A stretch of DNA of 33,091 bases from Dehalococcoidia bacterium (lineage in GTDB: Bacteria; Chloroflexota; Dehalococcoidia; Bin125). The notes below the pieces were generated by a model that was not told the origin of the DNA, made no database searches, and was given only the letters and a program-made list of their open reading frames with translations. The stretch spans positions 1 through 33,091 of the forward strand of contig JAJDXE010000012.1 in NCBI GenBank assembly GCA_022825265.1, in the 5' to 3' direction. Below are positions 9,197-18,120 of this stretch, one piece after another. The translations under genes and the position numbers were made by a program. Each line of letters starts with the position of its first letter. Position 1 is the stretch's first letter.

Positions 9197-10492
9197 TCAG
9201 AACCGCAGCAGCTCTCGAAGACGCTCCACCTCGCCCGACGGTCCAACGACCGCCAACCGCAACTCATCCTCAAGCAGATACTGATTAGCCAGCCGCTCGA
9301 TGTCCTCCGCCGTCACCGCCTGGTAACGCTCGTTGACCTCGTCGACCGAATGCACCTCATCGTGCAACAGCGCCTGGCCGCCATTCCACGCCGACACTGC
9401 CCGGGTGTCCTCCATCCCCATCAGCATCCGTCCCGCCGCCAACCGACGAGACCGCTCCAACTCCTCCTCCGACACCCCGTCTCGCAGCCGAGACAACTCG
9501 CCCATGGTCGCGGCCAGCGCCTGCTCAACGTTCTCGGGATCCACGCCCATCGACACCTGCATCACACCCGAGTCGCGCAGCAGCGCCAGCGACGCCTGGA
9601 TGTCGTAGACCAGCCCCAGCTCCTCACGAATCTTGAGGAACAGCCTCGAACTCATCCCGTCGCCCAGCATCGCCGTCAGCAGACCCAGCGCATGGCGATC
9701 CGGATGCGTCGACGACATCGCCGGCAGACCGATGCTGATCTGCGCCTGCTCCGTGTCCTTGATCCGGATCGCAACCCGCTCGCCGTCGCGGCACAACGGA
9801 GCCGCCCGACGTTCGTCTGCATCGGCCGGCGACCAGTCCCGCGTCAGCTCGCTCACGCGCGCCAGCACCGCTTCCGGGTCAATCTCGCCCGCCACTGAAA
9901 CCAGCGCGTTGCCCGGCGAGTACTGCGACCGCCAATACGTCACGGTGTCTTCATAGGGAATCGACTTGACCGACTCCGGCGTACCGGCAATATCCCGACC
10001 CAGCGGCGTCCCCCGCCAGAGCACCTCCGACAGCAACTCGGCCACAAGCTGGTAAGGAGAATCCTCTACCTGCGCCAGCTCCTCGAGGATGACCGAGCGC
10101 TCCTTCTCCAGCTCTTCGCGCTTCAGCTTCGGCCGCGAAACCATATCCACGATCACGTCGACCGCCGTCTGCCAGTCCGGCCCAGGAACCTTGGCGTAGT
10201 ACACGGTCAACTCGCGATCGGTGCCCGCGTTGATGTAGCCGCCCACTCCCTCAACCGCCATCGAGATGTCGGCGGCCGACGGGTGCAGCTCCGACCCCTT
10301 GAACACGCAGTGCTCAACCAGGTGCGACACACCAGCCAGTTCGTCCGGCTCATACTGCGATCCCGCTCCCACGTAGAGCGACACCGAGGCAGACCGCGCC
10401 GACGCCATCGGTGCGCAGAGAACACGCAAGCCGTTGTCAAGAACCGTGGTTTGAGGCGCCCCGTCGGTCGAGAGGTTCCCTGCCGGCGCCAC
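9197..10492 (-). CDS. M16-family zinc metallopeptidase
   Basis: A pitrilysin / mitochondrial-processing-peptidase type protein of about 431 aa (single M16 unit pair, like bacterial YmxG/PqqL-type proteases). The inverted zinc motif HLVEH lies near the N-terminus (H62, E65, H66 counted from the upstream GTG at 10507), with the third ligand E143 exactly 76 residues after the motif in ERSVILEEL. The middle contains SYGNALVSVAGEID-like PGNALVSVAGEIDPE, and the C-terminal domain IGLPAMSSTHPDRHALGLLT. I choose the GTG at 10492, which overlaps the stop of the upstream gene as TAGTG behind GGGGAG; a GTG 15 bp upstream is possible. No signal peptide is seen, so it should be cytoplasmic. Coupled to the MBL-fold gene. 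Confidence 0.92.
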   Translation of the reverse strand: MAPAGNLSTDGAPQTTVLDNGLRVLCAPMASARSASVSLYVGAGSQYEPDELAGVSHLVEHCVFKGSELHPSAADISMAVEGVGGYINAGTDRELTVYYAKVPGPDWQTAVDVIVDMVSRPKLKREELEKERSVILEELAQVEDSPYQLVAELLSEVLWRGTPLGRDIAGTPESVKSIPYEDTVTYWRSQYSPGNALVSVAGEIDPEAVLARVSELTRDWSPADADERRAAPLCRDGERVAIRIKDTEQAQISIGLPAMSSTHPDRHALGLLTAMLGDGMSSRLFLKIREELGLVYDIQASLALLRDSGVMQVSMGVDPENVEQALAATMGELSRLRDGVSEEELERSRRLAAGRMLMGMEDTRAVSAWNGGQALLHDEVHSVDEVNERYQAVTAEDIERLANQYLLEDELRLAVVGPSGEVERLRELLRF

Positions 10493-11211
10493 TACTCCCC
10501 GCCCCACGTGGTGTCGCCCGAAGCGTCATCGCGCACAATCGTGTGCGTCATCGCGCCCTGAACGAACTCGTCAATCGACGCGCCAATCGTCGTGTCGTCG
10601 CCGTGTCCGTTGAAGGTCAGGGTCTTCTCGGGCAGGCCGTAGAGCTGCGTCACGATCGAACGCACCTCCTGCGTCACCTGAGGCATCCCGCGCGTGTTGC
10701 CCGGACCGCCGGGGAACAGCGTGTCACCGACCACGCAATACGGGTCGTCCGGATCGGCGTTGTAGTACGAGACCGAACCGGTCGTGTGACCTGGAGTGTG
10801 TAACACCTCAAACTCCGAGCCGCCCAGCAGGATCGTCTCCCCGCCCTGCAGATGGATATCGATGTCTAGGTCCGTCTCCAGCCAGGGATGCTGCTCGTCC
10901 GCCACGGTGTCCGAAACGTGCATGTAGTACGGAACGTTCGGACCCAGCCGCTCGCGCAATTCGTGGTATGACTTGATGTGGTCGGGGTGAGAGTGCGTGA
11001 ACAGAACCATCCTCGGCGTCGCACCAGACTGCTCCACGCCGGCCATGACCAGCTCATGCTGCGCCACGGCATCGATGATCGCTGCATCGCCCGTGCCTTT
11101 GTCAACCAGCACGAAGGCGTTGTTCTCAAATGGTCCCCACGACATCTGCATCACGACCACGCGCGAATACACTCGCAGCAGACGCGATTCGGCGTGCAAT
11201 TCCATGCTCAT
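10492..11211 (-). CDS. MBL-fold metallo-hydrolase (glyoxalase II-like)
   Basis: A metallo-beta-lactamase fold hydrolase of 239 aa. The metal-binding motif is THSHPDH (H73, H75, D77, H78), with further ligands H142 in LHTPGHTTGS, D163 in VVGDTLFPGG and H203 in NGHGDDTT. This pattern fits the glyoxalase II / thioesterase-like branch; whether the substrate is a glutathione, bacillithiol or other thioester cannot be told. The ATG at 11211 follows TTGGAG. Its stop overlaps the M16 peptidase start. It is divergent from lysA with a 65-bp gap. Confidence 0.9.
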   Translation of the reverse strand: MSMELHAESRLLRVYSRVVVMQMSWGPFENNAFVLVDKGTGDAAIIDAVAQHELVMAGVEQSGATPRMVLFTHSHPDHIKSYHELRERLGPNVPYYMHVSDTVADEQHPWLETDLDIDIHLQGGETILLGGSEFEVLHTPGHTTGSVSYYNADPDDPYCVVGDTLFPGGPGNTRGMPQVTQEVRSIVTQLYGLPEKTLTFNGHGDDTTIGASIDEFVQGAMTHTIVRDDASGDTTWGGE

Positions 11212-11276
11212 GACTCACTCCAATCAGTCAGCCACTCGCCAACTGTTCGCAGCATAGCCAGCCAGCAGGATCATCC

Positions 11277-12617
11277 ATGACCAGCCCCATTGACAGCGAT
11301 GCTCCAATCGACGCTCTCGCCGATGTCTTACCCCTCACCGCCCGTGCCAACGCCGCGGGCGTCCTGCAGATCGGCGGATGCAACGTGCGAGACCTCGCCG
11401 CCGCCTTCGGCACCCCGCTCTACATCTACGACGAACACACGATCCGCCAGACCTGCCGCGACTACCTGCGCGATTTCCAGTCGAGTCTGCCCGGAGCCCG
11501 AGCCCACTACGCCTCAAAGGCATGGCTCAATCCCGCATTGACCAGGATCCTCGTCGAAGAAGGTTTCGGTCTGGACGTGGTCTCCGCGGGTGAACTGCAT
11601 GTCGCGCTCGCCGGCGGCATGGATCCGGAACACATCGGTTTTCACGGCAATGGCAAGACGCGAGAAGAATTGCAGTACGCGCTGGACAGCAGTGTCGGCC
11701 GGATCATCGTCGACAACGACGACGAGCTCTCAGTTCTCGATGAACTGACTCAGGGAAACGCAACGCAGCAGCGGATCATGCTGCGCATCACCCCAGGCGT
11801 TGACGCACAGACCCACGCCAAGACCACGACAGGTCTGCGTGACAGCAAGTTTGGCTTCCCCCTGCCCTCAGGACAAGCTGAGGCGGCACTCGTACGAGCG
11901 CTTGCAGCGCCATTCCTCGATGTCACGGGCTTCCATATCCACCTCGGTTCGCCGCTGTTCAACATCGAGCCCTACGCCGACGGCATTGCCACAATCGGCG
12001 AGTTCGCAGCCGAGATGAAGCAGCGTCACGGTTACGAGTGGCGCGAATTCTCTCCCGGTGGCGGGATGGCTTTGTCGTACACCGCCGGCAAACTTGCGCC
12101 ACAGATTGAACGCTACGCCGTCGAAATCGCCAACGCCATTCATACAGCCTGCGACACACACGGCCTGCCCATGCCCGACGTACACATCGAGCCGGGCCGC
12201 TCTGTCGTCGGACGCGCCGGTGTCGCGCTCTACTCGGTCGTCAGCCGCAAACACATTCCCGACACGCGGGATTATGTCACTGTCGATGGCGGCATGGCCG
12301 ACAACATCCGTCCGGCGATGTACGACTCCCAGTACGAAGTAGCGGCCGCCGAGCAGATGAACACGGTGCCAAGCCTCGTGGCCACGGTCGCTGGCAAGTT
12401 CTGTGAGTCCGGCGACGTCCTCGTCCGCGACGCCAACCTGCCCTCGCTTCAGCTCGGTGAGTTGCTCGCGATTCCTGCCAGTGGCGCCTATCAGATCGCG
12501 ATGGAGAGCAACTACAACCTCGCCCTGCGCCCGGCGATCGTGATGGTCATGGACGGCGACGCGCGACTCGTGCGTCGAAGACAGACCCTGGAAGATCTCT
12601 TGCACTTGGAACTCTGA
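11277..12617 (+). CDS. lysA: Diaminopimelate decarboxylase
   Basis: LysA decarboxylates meso-diaminopimelate to lysine, the last step of lysine synthesis, using PLP. It is a fold-type III (alanine-racemase-like) enzyme. The PLP lysine is K81 in HYASKAWLN. HIHLGSPL (PLP and substrate contacts), SPGGGMAL (phosphate-binding glycine loop), IEPGRSVVGRAG and the active-site cysteine in GKFCESGD are all present, and the C-terminal SGAYQIAMESNYNLALRP is the expected substrate loop. The ATG at 11277 follows GCAGGA. A 30-residue N-terminal extension precedes the conserved start. The stop overlaps the holB start as TGATG. Confidence 0.96.
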   Translation: MTSPIDSDAPIDALADVLPLTARANAAGVLQIGGCNVRDLAAAFGTPLYIYDEHTIRQTCRDYLRDFQSSLPGARAHYASKAWLNPALTRILVEEGFGLDVVSAGELHVALAGGMDPEHIGFHGNGKTREELQYALDSSVGRIIVDNDDELSVLDELTQGNATQQRIMLRITPGVDAQTHAKTTTGLRDSKFGFPLPSGQAEAALVRALAAPFLDVTGFHIHLGSPLFNIEPYADGIATIGEFAAEMKQRHGYEWREFSPGGGMALSYTAGKLAPQIERYAVEIANAIHTACDTHGLPMPDVHIEPGRSVVGRAGVALYSVVSRKHIPDTRDYVTVDGGMADNIRPAMYDSQYEVAAAEQMNTVPSLVATVAGKFCESGDVLVRDANLPSLQLGELLAIPASGAYQIAMESNYNLALRPAIVMVMDGDARLVRRRQTLEDLLHLEL

Positions 12618-13732
12618 TGCCGGTCTCCGCCTCGATCGCCGACCGTTGGGGTCCGCACACCAACTCCCTCGCTGTCCGCACCCTGGCCGCAATGTTCGAG
12701 GCGCAACGCCTCCCCCACGCGCTGCTGATCACCGGTCCGGTCGGAGTCGGCAAGCGAGATCTGGCGATTCGCATCGCACAGAAGCTACTCTGCGACTCAC
12801 CCGACAGCGACAGTACTGGTCCTTGCCGGGAGTGCCGAAACTGCCGCCGACTATACGACCCAGCGCAACCCAACCTCGATCCGCAGCACACCGACGTCGA
12901 AATCGTCGCGCCCGGCTCGCTCTGTGCCGAGTCCGACCACGACCATCGCAACACACGCACGATCGGCATCTGCGTGATCCGCAGAATCGAACACGTGGCG
13001 ACTCTCGCACCGTTCGAGGCGGACCAGCGGGTAATCATCATCAACCCAGCCGATGCGCTCACCGCCGACGCCGCCGACGCCTTCCTCAAGACGCTCGAAG
13101 AACCGCCCGATCGCGTCCACTTCGTTCTCCTCACAGCGCAGTCGGAACAGCTATCCGAGACCATCCGCTCGCGTTGCCGAACGCTGACGCTCTCCCCGCT
13201 GTCGGCTGAACAACTGGACGCCTGGCTTGAAAGCTGGTCGACTGAAGCAGGCCTCAACCTGCCAACAGGCGCTGAGCGACGGTCGGAGCTGGGCCGTCTG
13301 GCGCGCGGTCGACCTGGCTGGCTGCAGTCCAGTCTCCGGGACGGTGATCCCATCACCCTGCGCGCGGCCCAGATTGATGATGCAGTCCGGATCGCAAACG
13401 TTTCGAGAGCAGAGCGGCTCGACTGGTCCGAGCAGATCGTCGGTCGTTCGGCAACTGCTCAGACCGTCGCCAATCTGGAGTTGATCCTCGACGCATGGAC
13501 CGACTGGTGGCGCGACTTATGGTTCAGCCGGACCGATCAACGCGATGCGCTGGTCCACGTTTCACAACTCGAACGAATCGACCAGGTCGCCGCAATGTAC
13601 GATCAGAAGCAACTCAGCCAGTTTCTGGAGAAGATTCAACGCACTCGCGCACTCATCCAGAAGGGCGTCAACGCCCGACTCGCGCTTGATGTGCTACTCC
13701 TCAGCATTCCACCCACCAGGACAACTACATGA
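12617..13732 (+). CDS. holB: DNA polymerase III delta prime subunit
   Basis: Delta prime is the stator of the clamp loader that places the sliding clamp on primed DNA. The AAA+ fold shows a P-loop at 40-47 (GPVGVGKR) where the usual Ser/Thr after the lysine is Arg, in line with delta prime not hydrolysing ATP. A zinc module follows (C59, C70, C73, C76), then INPADALTADAADAFLKTLEEPP (Walker B-like region) and the SRC motif in TIRSRCRTLTL. Length 371 aa is typical. It is translationally coupled on both sides: TGATG with lysA and ATGA with ricT. The holB-ricT pair is conserved in Bacillus and relatives. Confidence 0.93.
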   Translation: MPVSASIADRWGPHTNSLAVRTLAAMFEAQRLPHALLITGPVGVGKRDLAIRIAQKLLCDSPDSDSTGPCRECRNCRRLYDPAQPNLDPQHTDVEIVAPGSLCAESDHDHRNTRTIGICVIRRIEHVATLAPFEADQRVIIINPADALTADAADAFLKTLEEPPDRVHFVLLTAQSEQLSETIRSRCRTLTLSPLSAEQLDAWLESWSTEAGLNLPTGAERRSELGRLARGRPGWLQSSLRDGDPITLRAAQIDDAVRIANVSRAERLDWSEQIVGRSATAQTVANLELILDAWTDWWRDLWFSRTDQRDALVHVSQLERIDQVAAMYDQKQLSQFLEKIQRTRALIQKGVNARLALDVLLLSIPPTRTTT

Positions 13733-15090
13733 ACGATCAGAGTGACGAAGGCTCACCGGACCACTCGTCAACAGAGCCATCCCAGGACGGACCCGCCGAT
13801 TCAGCCGAAACCGACTCGACCACCCTCGAACAGGTGATGATCGGCATCCGCATCCGCGAGGCCTCCCGCATCTACCACTTCGCCGCGCCGAAAGGCCAAG
13901 TCTTCCAGGGAGACTACGTCGTCGTTGATCGGGCCCGCGGCGATCAACTGGCTCGCGTGGTGACCGTGCCGGATGAGGATGCACCAAACAAACCCATCCC
14001 GCACGATGTCCGACCGATCGTCCGCCTCGCCGATGCCGACGACCGCGAGCGGGCTACCGCACAGGCGGTACGCGCCGACCTCATCCTGCAAGAGATGCGT
14101 TCCACCGCCGTGCGTGAGGACATTGGCCTCTACCCAGTCGCCGTGGAACTGAATCTCGACGGCGACCGAGGCACGGCCTGGTTCCAGGCCCCGGAGCACG
14201 TCGACTTTCGCCCACTGCTCGACGACGTGCAGGAGAAGTACGACGTCAACCTGCACATGCAGCAGGCCAATCAACGCGAGCGCGCTCGTCTGGTCGATGG
14301 TTATGACATTTGCGGGCTGCGACTCTGCTGTTCGAGCTGGATGACCGATTTCCCCCACGTCGGCATTCGCGTAGCCAAGGACCAGGACCTCTCGCTCAAC
14401 CCTGACAGCATCTCCGGCGTCTGTGGACGCCTCCTCTGTTGCCTCACGTTCGAACACGAGGTGTATCGCGAGATGCGAGGCTCGCTACCGCGTGTCGGCA
14501 AGCGCGTGAGCACACCGGCCGGCATGGGCAAAGTGATCAAACTCAACGTCCTCCAGCAGAAAGTCACCATCGCGCTCGACGACCATCCCCAGCGCGTCGA
14601 CGTCCCAGCCGACGAAATCGGCCTTGCTGTGCGCACCGAGGATGCCCCCAACCAGGCACTGGTCGAGGCCGAGCGTGCCAGGCGCGAGGACGATGAGAGA
14701 GCCGCAGCGTTGCGACAGGCCGCCGCACCAGCCGAGCAGCCAGAGACCCAAACTGAGCGGCCCTCCCGCCGGCGTCGCAGACGCTCGCGTAAGTCGCAAG
14801 CCGAAAGCCAGTCGGAGCAACAATCCGGAGAGCAGCAAGCGACCGCGCAACCCGACGAGGCGCAGATGTCGCGCGATGAACCGGGAGACGGCTCGGCCAA
14901 GCGGCGCTCCCGGCGTCGACGCCGGCGCAAGCAGAAGGTCGTCAATCAGCAGAACGAGGCTGAGGCAATCGACACCGCAGCAGCGCCGCAGGGGTCCGAG
15001 GGCGAAGTGCGCCGACCGCGACGGCGACGTCGACGATCACGCCAACCGGTCAATCAACCATCCGACCAGTCGGGAGACTCGTCCGAGTAG
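13729..15090 (+). CDS. ricT: PSP1-domain protein RicT (YaaT) with an arginine-rich tail
   Basis: In B. subtilis RicT works with RicA and RicF to target RNase Y and carries an iron-sulfur cluster. The core (about 35-310) is recognisable from GDYVVVDRARGDQLARVV, the cysteine motifs CGLRLCC (C195, C200, C201) and CGRLLCC (C232, C237, C238), and LSLNPDSISG between them. The last 145 residues are low-complexity, Glu/Gln/Ala-rich with three basic clusters (RRRRRSRK, RRSRRRRRRK, RRPRRRRRRSR). The short family members lack such a tail, and it resembles RNA-binding extensions. The start ATG overlaps the holB stop as ATGA. RicA and RicF homologues are not in the window. Confidence 0.92.
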   Translation: MNDQSDEGSPDHSSTEPSQDGPADSAETDSTTLEQVMIGIRIREASRIYHFAAPKGQVFQGDYVVVDRARGDQLARVVTVPDEDAPNKPIPHDVRPIVRLADADDRERATAQAVRADLILQEMRSTAVREDIGLYPVAVELNLDGDRGTAWFQAPEHVDFRPLLDDVQEKYDVNLHMQQANQRERARLVDGYDICGLRLCCSSWMTDFPHVGIRVAKDQDLSLNPDSISGVCGRLLCCLTFEHEVYREMRGSLPRVGKRVSTPAGMGKVIKLNVLQQKVTIALDDHPQRVDVPADEIGLAVRTEDAPNQALVEAERARREDDERAAALRQAAAPAEQPETQTERPSRRRRRRSRKSQAESQSEQQSGEQQATAQPDEAQMSRDEPGDGSAKRRSRRRRRRKQKVVNQQNEAEAIDTAAAPQGSEGEVRRPRRRRRRSRQPVNQPSDQSGDSSE

Positions 15091-15094
15091 CAGC

Positions 15095-16075
15095 TCAAAC
15101 GCCGAACTCTCCGGCGTCTGAGTCATCGGCGATTGAGCCGCCGCTCATGAGGGCAGCGAGCGCCCCGAGTTGCTCCTCGTCGTACCAGTGAACGACGATT
15201 CGACCTCCGTGCTCAGCGCCCTTGAGGCCAGCCTGAACCTCGACTCTCGTCCCGAGCGCCGCCTCCAGCCGTTCCACTGCCTCCAACATCGCCGGGGATG
15301 CTTCGACCGACCGGCTCGGTCGCTTCGCCAACTTGGACTCCGGTTCAGCCAGTGACTTGACCGCAGCCTCAAGTTGTCGCACGGTCCAACCAGCCTCAAC
15401 GGCACGTTGAGCAAGCGCCAGTTGCTCAGACGCATGAGCACCGAGCAACGCCCGTCCGTGACCCTCGGACAGAGCGCCCGACGCCAACAACTCCTGGATT
15501 GCATCAGGTAGCCGCCGCAAGCGCATCAGATTTGCGACCGCCGTCCGGCTCTTGCCCACTTCCGTTGCGATTCGCTCCTGCGTCCAACCTGATCCTGCAA
15601 GCTGCTCGAACGCGGTCGCCAGTTCAATCGGATTCAAATCGCTGCGCTGCAGGTTCTCGACCAGCGCCAGAGTCAACCGTTCCTCCACCGCATCGCCGGC
15701 GTCCTCAAGGATGACGATCGGCACGGTATCGAGGCCCGCCATTCCGGCCGCCCGCCATCGCCGCTCTCCGGCGATCAACCGATACCGCCCAGCTTCTTCT
15801 ACGGACACCACCAACGGCTGCAGGATCCCGTGCTCCCGAATACTGCCGGCAAGCTCTTCCAGCTGTTGCTGATCAAACTCCAGCCTCGGTTGAGCCGGAT
15901 TCGGCGCAATCGAGCCGATCGGCGCTTGCAACTGGACATCCCCAGATTGGAGGGTTGGAGTCGAAGGGATCAGCGAATCCAGGCCACGAGCCAATCCGGC
16001 GCGCGCGCGCGCCGATTTGGTCCGAGGCGTCGCGCTCTCGACGCTTCCGTCCACTGACACCCGCTCGTCGCTCAT
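15095..16075 (-). CDS. parB: Chromosome partitioning protein ParB
   Basis: ParB binds parS, slides along DNA as a CTP-dependent clamp and recruits SMC. The ParA-contact region is at the N-terminus (ARGLDSLIP, 29-37). The CTP-binding domain includes GILQPLVV (83-90) and the arginine box GERRWRA (103-109). The helix-turn-helix WTQERIATEVGKSRTAVANLMRL follows, then a C-terminal dimerisation domain. The ATG overlaps the parA stop as ATGA. Two matching parS sites lie about 4 kb upstream at 20280 and 20373. It converges on ricT with a 4-bp gap. Confidence 0.96.
   Translation of the reverse strand: MSDERVSVDGSVESATPRTKSARARAGLARGLDSLIPSTPTLQSGDVQLQAPIGSIAPNPAQPRLEFDQQQLEELAGSIREHGILQPLVVSVEEAGRYRLIAGERRWRAAGMAGLDTVPIVILEDAGDAVEERLTLALVENLQRSDLNPIELATAFEQLAGSGWTQERIATEVGKSRTAVANLMRLRRLPDAIQELLASGALSEGHGRALLGAHASEQLALAQRAVEAGWTVRQLEAAVKSLAEPESKLAKRPSRSVEASPAMLEAVERLEAALGTRVEVQAGLKGAEHGGRIVVHWYDEEQLGALAALMSGGSIADDSDAGEFGV
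15099..15117. terminator. Weak hairpin at the ricT/parB convergence
   Basis: ACGCCG and CGGCGT form a 6-bp stem around a 7-nt loop. The hairpin overlaps the last codons of parB and begins 8 bp after the ricT stop. There is no U-tract on either strand, so its role as a terminator is only inferred from position. Confidence 0.25.
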
Positions 16076-16881
16076 CCTGAGACTCCATCGACCACGGGGC
16101 GCGCGCGATACAAGGTGGAAACCGGAAGCCCTGAGAGCCGATTCAATAGCTCCTCAGCGAGTTCCCGATACGCGTCAGCGCCCCGGGAACGCGGCGCGTA
16201 ATCGATGATCGGACGCTGATGGCTCGGTGCCTCCGAGAGCCGGATCGAACGTGGAATGATTGTCTCGAAGGTCGAGCTGATATGCGACCTCAATTGAGAC
16301 GCGACGTCTTGCGAGAGCCGCGTGCGACCGTCATACATCGTCGCCACCACTCCCAGCAGGTGCAGCCCGGGATTCAGGTGCATCTGTACGCGGCGGATCG
16401 TCTCCAGCAGCGCTGACAAACCCTCCAGGGCCAGGTATTCGCACTGCACCGGCGCAATCGCCGCGTCGGCCGCCGTCAGCGCATTGAGCGTCATCAGTCC
16501 GAGCGATGGCCCGCAATCGATCAGCACCAGCTCGTAACCGCCCGCGATGTCCGCGAGGGCGCTGCGCAAGACATACTCACGCTCCGGCTGGGTAGCTAGT
16601 TCCATTTCCGCCGCGACGAGATCCATCGATGAGGGCACGGCGTCTAGATCGGTCCAGGGTGTGGGAACGATGCATCGCTCAAGTTCGGCTTGGCCAAGCA
16701 ACGCGTCGTAGAGGAACAGCCCCGAAGATTGTGCTCCTAATGCGGATGTCGCATTTGCCTGCGCATCGGCATCGATCACGAGCGTGCGCCGACCCATCTC
16801 AGCAGCCGCAGCGGCCAGATTGACGGTGGTCGTCGTCTTGCCGACGCCGCCTTTCTGGTTCGCGACTGCGACCACACTCAC
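16072..16881 (-). CDS. parA: Chromosome partitioning ATPase ParA (Soj)
   Basis: ParA is a Walker-type ATPase that binds DNA non-specifically and moves ParB-parS complexes. The deviant Walker A KGGVGKTT is at 10-17, with signature lysine K10 and catalytic K15. LVIDADAQANATSALG and VLIDCGPSLGLMTLNAL (switch II) follow. Length 269 aa and the lack of an N-terminal HTH mark it as the chromosomal type Ia-minus (Soj-like) form. The start is GTG at 16881 behind a good GGAGG. It is 78 bp downstream of jag. Confidence 0.96.
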   Translation of the reverse strand: MSVVAVANQKGGVGKTTTTVNLAAAAAEMGRRTLVIDADAQANATSALGAQSSGLFLYDALLGQAELERCIVPTPWTDLDAVPSSMDLVAAEMELATQPEREYVLRSALADIAGGYELVLIDCGPSLGLMTLNALTAADAAIAPVQCEYLALEGLSALLETIRRVQMHLNPGLHLLGVVATMYDGRTRLSQDVASQLRSHISSTFETIIPRSIRLSEAPSHQRPIIDYAPRSRGADAYRELAEELLNRLSGLPVSTLYRARPVVDGVSG

Positions 16882-16959
16882 GTCAGCGTGCCTCCAGTAG
16901 CCCGTCTGGCACCTTCATGACGAGGATAATGGTCAACTCGTTACGTCAGCCAGCAGGAC

Positions 16960-18030
16960 CTAGTCGTCACGGTACAGAATTCGCACACGCCGCGATTGCC
17001 CCTCACCGAACGATTCCGTCTTGAGCTCCGGATCCTCTTGCAGTTGCAAGTGAATGATCCGCCGCTCAGCCGCCGGCATCACTCCCAGGGTGACCGGTTC
17101 TCCGCGATCTCGCACTTCCGAGGCAGCGCGCTGCGCCATCTCCTCGAGCGCTGTTTCGCGGCGTCGCCGATAGCTGTCTACGTCGACCGTGACGGGATTA
17201 TTGCCGTCCAGCGCCCGGCTCACGATCACGTTAACCACATATTGAAGCGCCGCGACATGCGCCCCGTAACGCCCGATGAGTAGACCCAAGTCCTCCTCGC
17301 CGACGGGCTTGACATCCAGCACCGCGACGGCATGACCGAGGCCATCCATCGGCGTCTGCGGGTCTCGCGCGGTCACTTCGACATCGAATCCCAACTGATG
17401 AACGATGTCCGTAAGTACCTCGACCGCGAACTGCCTGGGATCTTCGTTTGGTTCAAAGTCTGGATCGGCGAGCAACTCAAATGGAGCAATCGGCGGCCGC
17501 GCCGGCTGGCGGCTGCGCGGCTCCTCGCGACCCCGGCCGCGGCTCCGTCCGCCGGAGCGGCCTCGACTACGATCACGCCGACCGCTCGATGCAGGCCCCG
17601 CCTGCCGAGGGCGAGAGCGAGAGCGATGGTCGGGCTGGACCTCGCGCTGAGTCTCCCTGGATTCCGTAGCTTCTTCCTCTGCCGGCTGCACGACTGCTCG
17701 GCGTCCGGTCGATCGCCGACCCCCGCCGGATCTGCCACCGCGTCCCGAAGGCTCTGGTCTCTGACCAGGTTCGATCTCAGTGAGATCCGAATAGTCATCG
17801 ATCTTCGGCAATGAAACAGTCTGTCCTGGACGGCCTCGTGTCGGCGAGCCATCACGGGGCGTGACCCGAACCAGGGACTGCGCATGTCCGATGCCGAAGA
17901 TGCCCGTTCGCCCTTCGTCCAGGACTTCGACCTCCACCTGAGCGCGTGACAGTCCCAGCCGACGCAGCGCCGCTTGCACGGCGTCGTCGACGGTCCGGCC
18001 TGACTGCTCAATCACTTCCCTGTTCGCCAT
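16960..18030 (-). CDS. khpB: RNA-binding protein KhpB / Jag (EloR)
   Basis: KhpB is an RNA-binding protein linked to cell elongation and the YidC operon. The Jag-N domain is at about 1-52 (VDDAVQAALRRLGLSRAQVE, then GIFGIGHAQSLVRV). A long low-complexity linker, very rich in Arg, Gly and Ser, follows (about 60-185). Then come a KH domain with GLLIGRYGAHV (GRYG loop) and an R3H domain with PAAERRIIHL and TESFGEGQSRRVRI. I choose the ATG at 18030, preceded by TTGGAGAAG; the frame extends to a TTG at 18084 but without a ribosome site. The linker is longer than in Firmicutes proteins. yidC lies 90 bp upstream. Confidence 0.93.
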   Translation of the reverse strand: MANREVIEQSGRTVDDAVQAALRRLGLSRAQVEVEVLDEGRTGIFGIGHAQSLVRVTPRDGSPTRGRPGQTVSLPKIDDYSDLTEIEPGQRPEPSGRGGRSGGGRRSTGRRAVVQPAEEEATESRETQREVQPDHRSRSRPRQAGPASSGRRDRSRGRSGGRSRGRGREEPRSRQPARPPIAPFELLADPDFEPNEDPRQFAVEVLTDIVHQLGFDVEVTARDPQTPMDGLGHAVAVLDVKPVGEEDLGLLIGRYGAHVAALQYVVNVIVSRALDGNNPVTVDVDSYRRRRETALEEMAQRAASEVRDRGEPVTLGVMPAAERRIIHLQLQEDPELKTESFGEGQSRRVRILYRDD

Positions 18031-18120
18031 TGCTACTTCTCCAACTGAACAATGCTTCGGGTTGTCGCCTGGCCGCTCGATCAATGTGCCGGTTCAACCC
18101 CAAGAGACTCCTGTGGTTGC

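Noticed and set aside
12736..12760. Broken Walker A in holB taken as pseudogenisation
   Set aside because: Delta prime subunits commonly have a non-hydrolytic P-loop; the rest of the protein is intact.
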